From NCBI GenBank assembly GCA_021018815.1, contig JAITYX010000011.1, positions 3,300,501 through 3,364,500 of the forward strand: a stretch of DNA of 64,000 nt, read 5' to 3'. Made by a program: the position numbers and the translations under genes. Within the stretch, counting starts at the first letter, position 1. Every line of letters starts with the position of its first letter. The notes beneath the pieces were generated by a model. That model saw nothing but the letters and a program-made list of their open reading frames with translations. It was not told the origin of the DNA and did not search any database. The stretch is from Talinum fruticosum (lineage: Eukaryota; Streptophyta; Magnoliopsida; Caryophyllales; Talinaceae). Positions 56,311 through 64,000 of the stretch are shown piece by piece.

Positions 56311-56991
56311 TTATTTGATTTGTAAGCCAAGGAAGAAATTAAGTTCTCGCATCATGCTCATTTGGAATTCTTGACTCATCAACTCGAGAAAATTCTCGGC
56401 ACGAAACTCATTAGTAGCACCGAAAATAATATCATCAACATAGATTTGAACAATAAGGAAATCTTTCCCTTTGGTCTTTATGAAGAGAGTCTTGTCGATC
56501 TGACCTCTTTTAAAATCATTTTGAACCAATAAGCTACTCGAGTCTTTCATACCAAGCTCGAGGTGCTTGTTTAAGACCATAGAGAGCCTTTTGAAGTTTG
56601 AAAACATGATTTGGAAATTACGAGTTTTCAAAACCAGGAGGCTGCTCGACATAGACTTCTTCTTCAATAAAACCATTGAGAAATGCACACTTAACATCCA
56701 TTTGATATAATTTAATATGCATGCTTTGGATGCAAATGCCAACGAGTATTCTAATAGCTTCGATTCGGCTACAGGTGCAAAGGTTTCCCCACAATCGATT
56801 CCTTCTTCTTGATTATAGCCTTGAGCCACAAGTCTAGCCTTGTTTCTGACTACCACACCACCCTCATCCAGTTTGTTCTTGAAAACCCATTTGGTTCCTA
56901 TAACTGGGTGGTCGGAAGGTCGGTTGGTCGAGTCATCCGGACTTGGTTTCTTTTGAATTGATTGAGTTCCTCTTGCATGGCCTCTACCCAT
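56311..56991 (-). pseudogene. Copia reverse transcriptase
   Basis: RNA-dependent DNA polymerase of the Sirevirus. The frame reads VIGTKWVFKNKLDEGGVVVR, NKARLVAQGYNQEEGIDCGE, TFAPVAESKLL, then after a frame change KGKDFLIVQIYVDDIIFGAT and LNFFLGLQIK. The catalytic YVDD is intact (about 56435-56424). The segment after TFAPVAE diverges from the family because of small indels and reads out of frame before recovering, so an active enzyme is not expected. Confidence 0.9.
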
Positions 56992-57150
56992 TCAGGTTCA
57001 TTAAGGGCCTCTAGTGCATTTTTGGGTTTAGTTAATGAAATGAATGCAGTGAATGCACATAGATTTTGAAGAGAGGAACGAGTTCTTACCCCACTTGTTG
57101 ATATCGAAATGATGTTTTCTTGGGGATGACTGGAAGTAAATTTGAATGCT

Positions 57151-58180
57151 TTACCAGTTCTTTGATTTACGAGGTTTGTGGGCTGAGCTACTTGATCTTC
57201 GAAGCTTGTTACGAGTGATCCTCTTCATTAACTTGTTCGTTACGAGTGAGCTCTTGAATTGTCTCATTCCGAGTTTCCTCGTTCGAGTGACTTCATTACG
57301 AGCGTGTTGAGTCCGAGTCTTTGTAGACTCGGCTTCGTCATCATCTTTTCGAGCTTCGGTTCGAGTATGAAGACTCACTTGGTTTCTCCTGTTCAAGCTC
57401 ATCAAACACTACGTGGATGCTTTCCTCCACTTTGTTAGTTCTCTTATTGAAGATGCGATAAGCTTTGCTATGAGAGGAGTAACCCGAGAAAAATACCTTC
57501 ATCGATCGAGCATCAAACTTGGTCAGGTGATCCTTACCATTGTTGTGAACGAAGCACTTACATCCGAATGGTCTGAAGTAGGAAATATTTGGCTTCTTCC
57601 CTTTGTCAGAGCTCATAAGGTGTTTTCTTCGAGAATGGGTCCGATGAGGCATCTGTTCAAAGTGTAGTTAGCTGTGTTGACTGCCTCTACTTAGAAATAG
57701 TAAGGCAAGTTGTGCTCAATCATCATTGTCCTTGCTATTTCTTCAAGGGTTCTGTTCTTTCTCTCTACTACTCCATTCTGTTGAGGAGTTCTGGGTGCTA
57801 AGAAGTTGTGAGAGATTCCATTTTTGTCACGGAACTACGAGAATTCTGAGTAATCGAACTCCCTTCCATGGTCGGTTCGAATCCTCCGGATCCGAGTCCG
57901 AGACTCAACTTGAATTTTTCTGCGAGCTTGCTTGAACTCCTTGAAAGCTTCATTTTTGTGCTTAAGAAAACACACCCAGGTAAATCGTGAATAATCATCA
58001 ATAATAACAAGTATGTAAGATTTACCTCCGAGACTCTTCACGGGGATTTCACCACATAAGTCCATATGCAGTAATTCAAGCACTTTGGATGTGGAAACTG
58101 TCTTCGAGAGATTTGAATGAAGATCCGACTTGTTTCCCTCCGGTGCATGCTTCACATACTTTGTCTTTCTCAAAAACACA
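57151..58180 (-). pseudogene. Copia integrase
   Basis: The DDE integrase that inserts element DNA. From 58180 leftward: CEACTEGK-type zinc-binding end (shifted), then VLELLHMDLCGEIPVKSLGG (first Asp), KSYILVIIDDYSRFTWVCFL, and RRIRTDHGREFDYSEFS (second Asp). A frame change leads to the N-F-x-x-P-R-T-P-Q-Q-N-G-V-x-E-R-K block containing the Glu (about 57810-57760), then FRPFGCKCFVHNNGKDHLTK (about 57570) and a Ser/Glu-rich tail. Catalytic residues appear present, but the frame is broken at least twice. Confidence 0.88.
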
Positions 58181-58431
58181 GTTAGGTAAACCCCTAACTA
58201 GACCATTAGATGCCAATTTCTTGATAGTATGCATGCTAATATGGCCTAATCTACGATGCCAAGTCCATGAATCATCATGGAGAGATGCTTTTAAGCAAGA
58301 TAAATTCGACTTGGGTCAGAAAGAGGAATGATGTAAGTATTACCTGATCTCTTACCTGAAAGCTTGATCTCTTTGGTAGTGACATCGAAATAGTGCAATT
58401 GGTGCGAGTGAATCTTACCTCTTGACCTTTG

Positions 58432-58972
58432 TCACATAGTTGAGAGATGCTTGAGTAGATTATACTTTAATCCCTTGACAAGGTAGGCTGGACTGACCAG
58501 ATTGCTTCCTTTTCCAATCTTGCCAATCCCCACTATCTTGCCTTTGCTATCATCTCCAAATGTGACCTTTCCTCCTTTATGTTTTTCCAACTCGGAAAAG
58601 AGTCCTGCATCTCTGACATATGGCGTGAACATCCACTTGTCAAGATACCGGTGTCCTTTCGATCTCTTACGAGTGACACTGCAAAACAAAGAGAATCTAA
58701 CCCTTCTCACTTCCTCTAACGAACCGAGTAACTCTCCTTACTTGTGGTCCTTTTACGAGGAAGAAGGTGTTTTGGAACCCAGATTTGAATGACTTTGGGT
58801 TTTGTCTGATTACGAGTCTTCCTCTCGAGAAGCTGAGTCTGTGTCTCTTTCTTTTTGAAAACTTTTCCTTTTGAAACGAGGAGAGAATGGTTTCTTTTTG
58901 TAAACGAGTTCTGAGCTTAGTCCTTCCTTCATTTACGTGAATGGGACCGTGCTCGGCTTTCCTGAACTTCAC
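58432..58972 (-). pseudogene. Copia protease and GAG-pre-integrase region
   Basis: The frame reads DAGLFSELEKHKGGKVTFGD, DSKGKIVGIGKIGKGSNLVS and KGLKYNLL, the conserved link between protease and integrase. Just upstream, where the protease active site D-S-G-C-S is expected (about 58630-58650), an extra A shifts the frame, and a compensating change follows within about 30 bp. The peptide there is therefore garbled and an active aspartic protease is not encoded. Confidence 0.8.
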
Positions 58973-59249
58973 GGTTCGGAATCATTTTTAAACAGTTACG
59001 AGTAGGAATTGGATTCCTCTTCTCTGTTGAAACCAAGACCTTCTTTTCGAAAGGAGACACATTGTGATCCTAAGAGCATGTCAAGGTTTTTCGACCTTGA
59101 GTAAATTTTAAAATCGAGATCTTGAGACTCAGTGAGCTTACTGTTTTAGTTGCTCATTTTCTTTCTGAGTAACTCGGACTCGGTCTCATTAGTTTGAGCA
59201 CTAGTCTTGAGTTCTCCGAGTGTGAGTCTCAGTTTTTCCAATTCGTTTT

Positions 59250-60508
59250 TCAAAGAATTGCTCTCGAAGAAATTGACTCAAGTTGTTCTTTGAAATGGGA
59301 AGAGTCGAGATTGGACTTTTCTTCCAAAGTAAAAATGTATTTAGCTAAATCAACTTTGGAGAATTTGAGGAAGTAATCAATTACCTCTTGAGGGTTAGTT
59401 TCCTCATTGTCCGAGTCCGAGTCTGACTCCTTTTCGGCTTCCGAGTCAGAAATTGCCATCGGACATTTCGAGTCGTCCGAGTCCTCATCATCTTCGATGA
59501 ATCCTCATCGCTCCATGTTGCCATCATGGCTTTCTTCTTCTTTCTGTCCCTTTTCCTTTTCGGACGAGTCTTTGACTATGTGGTCTTTGCTTTGCCACAC
59601 TCGAAACACCAGAATTCTTAGATAAAGATAACTTTGAAGGGGAAGAAAACTTACCTTTTCTGTCTCTCTTATCTTTCTTGTAGAATTCTTCTTTTGGCCT
59701 TTTGTCCCATCTTTTGTGCTTCATCATTCTCTTGAAGCCTCTTGCAATGAGTGCCATGGGATCGTCTTACGAGTCAGAAGAGCTCAGATTTGCTTCTTTG
59801 GATTACGAGGCTTTCAGTGCTATGTTTCTTTTGGTACTGCCCTCAGCATCCTCTTCTTCTAGATGGATTTCGTGAGTTAGAAGCTTTCCGATGAGCTCGT
59901 CCGGCTTTAAGAGTGAGAGGTTACGAGGCTTCCTCTATGGCAGTCACCTTCGGACCCCATCTTCTTTTGGGTAGACTTCGAGTATCTTTCCGCACATTTC
60001 CTCGTGTGTGATCTTCTTACCTAGAGACTTGAGATTATTGGTAATCTCAGTAAACCGAATGAACATCCGAGTAATGTTCTCTTCGGCTCCATCTTGAATA
60101 GCTCGTATTTATGAAGATATTGACTAATCTTCGCTTGTCGACCTGGCTAGTTCCTTCGTAAGTGTTGACAAGTGTGTCCCACACTTCTTTTGCTGTGTCG
60201 CAAGCGGACACTCGATTTGTATTCCTCCGAGCTAATGGCGCACATCAGAATGTTCATTGCCTTGAAGTTCTTTCTGAACTTCTACGCTTCGCCTGGAGTG
60301 AATTCAGCCTTTGTCTTGGGAATGATTCGAATTCCTCTGTCTTCATTGGAATGTAGTTTCCTTGTCGTATGATTTCCCATACATCTTCATCATGATCCAT
60401 GAGGAAACATTCCATAAGCTTCTTCCAGTGCCCAAAGTTTGATCCTTTGAATTTTGGTGGCCTGTTGGAAGATCTTCCTTCATCGAACTCTCCGGTGTTC
60501 CGAGCCAT
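59250..60508 (-). pseudogene. Copia Gag (capsid and zinc knuckle)
   Basis: Gag begins with ATG at 60508, about 60 bp inside the 5' LTR: MARNTGEFDEGRSSNRPPKF, then KGSNFGHWKKLMECFLMDHD and EDVWEII, the usual Copia Gag N-terminus. Further on, an acidic Ser-rich stretch (SDSEAEKESDSDSDNEETNP, about 59450) and a Lys/Arg-rich segment precede a CCHC knuckle region (about 59640-59590), whose CxxC is read only after a frame shift. Multiple frame breaks are present. Confidence 0.85.
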
Positions 60509-60552
60509 TTGATCTTTAGACCTTTGGATGGTTAGATCCTTTCCGAAAGGCT

Positions 60553-60565
60553 AAGCTCGATACCA
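60553..60565 (-). promoter_or_regulatory. primer binding site, initiator-Met tRNA type
   Basis: On the minus strand, two bases after the LTR end, TGGTATCGAGCTT occurs. TGGTATCAGAGC is the usual sequence matching the 3' end of tRNA-iMet in Copia elements; this copy lacks one base. Confidence 0.8.
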
Positions 60566-60567
60566 AT

Positions 60568-62914
60568 TGAAGGTTTGCTCGGGGAGAGTCCGAGTCATCC
60601 TAGAGGGGGTGGATAGGGTGATGGAAGTTTTTCCTGAAACCTTTAATACTTTTGATAAAGAAGAGACAAGGACAGGTTCCGAGTCGATTAGCAGGATCGA
60701 AATATATGGACTCGTAAATGCTATTAAGAATAAATAAGCGGATCAAGCGGAAGAAGTATAATAGTCCGAGTCTAGAATGAACTCGGAAAGACAACACTTA
60801 GAAGTTAAGTGGAAACCCTCCTGCGGCAGAAAACCACGAACCGTGCTAATCCAAGCACGAAGTCAAATCCACTATTTTGAGTCCACAAAATACCGTGAAC
60901 TGACCGAACCCGAGTTGCTCCCTTAGACAACTTTATACAAGTTTTCCTAGACTCAGAAATTCCTTTATCCGATCTAGTACTTCCTAGCTGAGATAACCCT
61001 TACAGCTAGGGACAACTAAGCTGAGTTTACCCTTACAGCTTAGTCAAGGGACCTTACAGAGAAAGTAAGAAAGTGTTTGTAATCGAGTACAAGACCTTAC
61101 AACTCGAAAGTAATGAATTACAGATTGGGAGTTGTAAGTAGAAGATTAAGAATGTATACAGAAACTTTGAGCAAGTATGAGTATTAACAATATGTTCGGA
61201 AATCTTCAAGTCTTGTAAGGTGGCTTCTATTTATGGATAACCGGGCAGAATAGCCGTTATCTTCATCTGCTGACCGAGAGTCTTCGTGACCGTTGACGAA
61301 GCTTTCCGAGTCACTCGGAAAGTATCCGTTGTAATGTGAACGTTGGATAACGGTTTAACTCTCTTGGAAGTCCCAAAACCACTGGCGGTGTCTTGAAAGG
61401 TAAGGTGGAAACCACCGTTAAGCTTAACGTTCCAGTTTTCCAGATTTGGAAACAGACAGCCCCGACACAATCTTACGGGACTGGAGCGAGAGAAGGTGAA
61501 AAGCCATGTCTGCTGGTGATTTGACGTTTTGAAGCCGGTTACTTTTGTAGTTTGAAAAAGGTGTATCCTCGTTTGAATAACCTACAAAAGTAAAACAATT
61601 TTGGTTCTCAAAGTATAACATACTTTGGTCCAAGGTTAGACACGAGATAATAAAATAATTATGATAATTAAATAGCTAATTGTCCGAGTCGGAAGACAAG
61701 TGGAATTTCCGAGTCTAAAAACCATGTAACTCAAAATTCCATCCGACTTAGTCTAAGCGATAGATCAAGATATATAATGAATATCGAGTGAAATAACTTG
61801 ATACGAGACTAAGTATTGGACAGACTAAGAAATCACTTACTATACCAGAATAGAGCTTAAGATCGAAGTCGGATTCCGAGTGAGAAAAGACGAAATACTA
61901 GTCTATTCAATCTGCGATACATCCGAGTGATGAGGGACTCAAAACAGAGAATCAGCTTTCCGAGTCACTCAAGGATAAGCAAGAAAATATATGAAGTAAA
62001 AGTCTGTATCACTTAGAGAAGATACCATTTCACTTAGAAAAGTTTCGAGACACGAGAGAATGCCTTGGAATCAAAACTTTATAAGTACAAGATGGTTATA
62101 CCGATTCATTTAATGCAACTCGAAATGCGTTGAGAAGTGTCCGAGTCTTCAATCTCCCCCTTTTTATGAAGGGCATTCCATTCTTAGACGTAAACTTTGT
62201 TAATGAAAAAAATCGACTCTAAGTAGTTGCTCATGAGGAAAGTTGAGTAAAGAATTCTCGGTGTATCGGAGCAAGAGGTATATAGTCGAGCATAAAGTAA
62301 AAATGCTTAGCAATGAAATAATGTAAACTCGTAAAGATTATAAACACGTAAATCATGTAAGAGAAAGCATTAATTCATTGAACTCAACGAAATTACAAGG
62401 ATTAAAAGGGAAAAACTCCCCTAAACAAGACAACAAGTTTTCGACTCTATTTCTCCCCCTTGCCTTTCAGCAAAAAAAATAATAGAAAGAAGAGAAGAAA
62501 AGAACATTCGAGTACAAATGAGATGTCCGGACAAAAGAAAGAAAGAAAAATCTCTCTGGAAGAAGAAGAATCGCAGATCGTGGAGTTGTCACACGGTGCA
62601 TAGCGCCTACGAGGGAGAGGGGGATTTCCGAGTGGAGGCGGAGGGAGTGGAGGTTCGCCGACGCCGATATGATCTTGACGATGTGCTTGAGCGCGGCGGA
62701 GGGAGAACCGGTATGATCGTCGGGGCTCGGCTCCGAGTGGCTAACCCGGGGTGAGTGGATCGAGGGGTTCGGCCCTTGCAACCTCGGGAGCTGGAGGGGC
62801 TGCTCTGTCTGACCCGCTGGTGTAGTTAGGTCCTCGACCTACCCAGACTCGCTGTCCGAGCCGAGTACAGACTATTTGAGCTTGCGGAGCGGCCGACCCT
62901 CAACAGTTCCAACA
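60568..62914 (-). repeat. 5' LTR of the Sirevirus
   Basis: The 2.35-kb right copy keeps canonical ends: TG at 60568 and CA at 62913-62914 on the plus strand, i.e. TGTTGGAACTG at its minus-strand start. It would contain the promoter. Homology with the left copy is continuous, with scattered substitutions and single-base indels. Confidence 0.88.
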
Positions 62915-63476
62915 ATTCTTCTTTCATTCGAAAGCCGATTTTCAATAAAGCATATCCAACATAACTAGAAATACCTCAAGCACATTCTCTTATGTTCCAC
63001 GATTATAGGCCTTTGTAGAAACTTGCTCGATGCACCCCTCATCCGAAACCTCGGCTTATACCTTCGATCCAACCCACTAATCCCCTTCAACACCCCTAAC
63101 AATCCCTATTACCTTCAAAACCCTAATTTTCAAAAACTTTTGAGAAATTTAAGAAAGTTAAATATCACGCACCTTATATTTATATCGGAATGAGGCTCTC
63201 AAGTTGGAAATTCAAATGCCTAGAAGCTGAAAATTTCCTACAGAGATGGAATTAGATGAAGGAAGATGAAGTTAAATTGGGAGTACCGAAATTCAAGGCC
63301 TTCAATAACTTCTTCGGTGAATTCGTGGATCGGAGAGCAAGTAAACGGGCGGTTAATAATGTTACTGGCAGCCCGTTAGTTGACCAATCCAAATAAGCAA
63401 GTAAACAAGCTTTACCCTATTATTTTAGCTCGATCATTTAAGCCCAATGGACATCCAATCCATTGCCTAGGTCTAA
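62915..63476. other. unidentified 560-bp segment between the Sirevirus and the LINE remainder
   Basis: This DNA is neither LTR nor LINE coding sequence. It has leader-like phrases (AAAACCCTAATTTTCAAAAA near 63120) and LTR-like runs, but no domain. It stands where the LINE reverse-transcriptase core should be. It could be the remnant of another insertion whose arrival, or the repair after it, removed the core. Confidence 0.4.
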
Positions 63477-64000
63477 TTGCGAAATGTAAAAGACTCCAAA
63501 AAGGACACTACATTTTGCATACACGGTATGGAAGTCAAGCCTAAGAGAATGAACAAGAATGACTGCCAAAAACTTGTGGATAAAGTCACGACCATGATCA
63601 AATCATGGCCAGCCAGAAACTATTCTATGCAGGAACTTATTAATACTGCATTGATGAGTCTTTTACCTATTGGAGTCATATTTTCATGGTACCCAATGGA
63701 GTTATCCAACAAATTCAAAGGAAATATAGAGCTTTCCTTTGGAGTACATCCAATGACATAAAACCGAGCATTAATGTCATCCGACATAATTTGCCTACCA
63801 AAGAAAGAGGGAGATATAGGGATAAAGCAAGCACAACAAAGGAATGTGGCCCTATTAGCAAAGCGCATATGGCATATTGCTATAAAAAGACAGTTTTGGG
63901 TCAAGTGGATTAACCATTACTACTTGAAAAGACATACAATATGGCACTACAAGTAGCAAACGAAAGGATAATTGGCATTGGAGGAATTTGCTAAGTGTAA
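63477..64000 (+). pseudogene. LINE ORF2 C-terminal part, continues past the window
   Basis: The LINE resumes: GMEVKPKRMNKNDCQKLVDK, then MIKSWPARN, ELINTALMSL, and in other frames FMVPNGVIQQIQRKYRAFLW, KKEGDIGIKQAQQRNVALLA and KRIWHIA with FWVKWINHYYLK. This is the region after the reverse-transcriptase palm, same strand and probably same element as 48933-51218. Single-base shifts break it at least three times. The zf-RVT tail lies beyond the window. Confidence 0.85.

Larger units (their letters stand above)
51219..62914 (-). mobile_element. Sirevirus-type Copia LTR retrotransposon, full-length but defective (11.7 kb)
   Basis: Two long direct repeats bound an internal region reading on the minus strand: primer site, Gag, protease, integrase, reverse transcriptase, RNase H, then an extra envelope-like ORF before the 3' LTR. 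This order (integrase before RT) is Copia. YVDDIIFG, ADIFTKPL, an iMet-type primer site, LTRs above 2 kb and the third ORF together point to the Sirevirus group, perhaps the Maximus lineage. Every ORF has frameshifts. The first 270 bp or so of the two LTRs differ, by eye, at about a dozen bases and three indels, so it is not a recent insertion. The flanking pentamers (CATAA left, ATTCT right) do not match. Confidence 0.88.

Noticed and set aside
51214..62919. A 5-bp target duplication for the Sirevirus
   Set aside because: The flanking pentamers CATAA and ATTCT do not match; the right flank appears rearranged.
1..64000. CRISPR array, operon or phage system
   Set aside because: The repeats are minisatellites without regular short repeat-spacer structure, genes have introns, and all recognisable families are plant nuclear elements.

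Overview
The window is nuclear DNA from a flowering plant. It is AT-rich and intron-bearing, and it is dominated by plant transposable elements nested in one another. The families seen are L1-type LINEs, PIF/Harbinger DNA elements with relatives of a MYB/SANT ORF and an ALP1/HARBI1-type transposase, a Mutator-like element (MULE), a Sirevirus-type Copia retrotransposon, hAT-like elements and LTR insertions. Nothing is prokaryotic, there is no CRISPR array, and the species cannot be named. Only one ordinary host gene is evident: a class-3 lipase/alpha-beta hydrolase of the At4g10955 type on the minus strand (18338-23425, two exons), with one apparent single-base frameshift.

Layout. 1-2390: 3' part of a decayed LINE (+). 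2738-6613: an element with inverted ends, TC/GA-rich flanks and tRNA-like sequences inside. 6848-17610: a chain of PIF/Harbinger insertions. Element A (6848-9312) carries a fragment of a cysteine-rich receptor-like kinase. Two MITEs in opposite orientation (9417-9865, 9869-10270) form a long palindrome. Element B (10274-17610, TAA on both sides) carries a decayed transposase and a MYB/SANT-like gene. B was itself hit by a solo LTR with a perfect 5-bp target duplication, a minus-strand LINE fragment and a 700-bp insertion holding a GCACGGCCGTGC tandem array. 17611-23780: the host lipase gene, whose 4-kb intron holds a diverged tandem duplication and an LTR-like insertion.

23781-44687: a very large (about 20.9 kb) MULE with inverted ends of about 160 bp. 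Its plus strand carries a gene resembling plant mobile-domain/DUF1985 plus Ulp1 (C48) protease genes; its minus strand carries a mudrA-type transposase with SWIM finger. This pairing recalls Ulp1-carrying 'Kaonashi'-type MULEs. Between them lie a LINE endonuclease-like fragment, an Athila-ORF1-like fragment flanked by direct repeats, and two minisatellites.

44887-45462: a hAT-like MITE. 46560-64000: a LINE (ORF1 and ORF2, +) broken by an LTR-like segment, a 658-bp hAT-like element and a complete-length but dead Sirevirus (51219-62914, minus strand, two LTRs of about 2.35 kb, an envelope-like third ORF). The LINE resumes at about 63480 without its reverse-transcriptase core. Nearly every coding remnant has stops or frameshifts, so the region looks like old, silenced, TE-rich chromatin around one gene. 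All family assignments come from reading translations and repeats by eye; no search was run.
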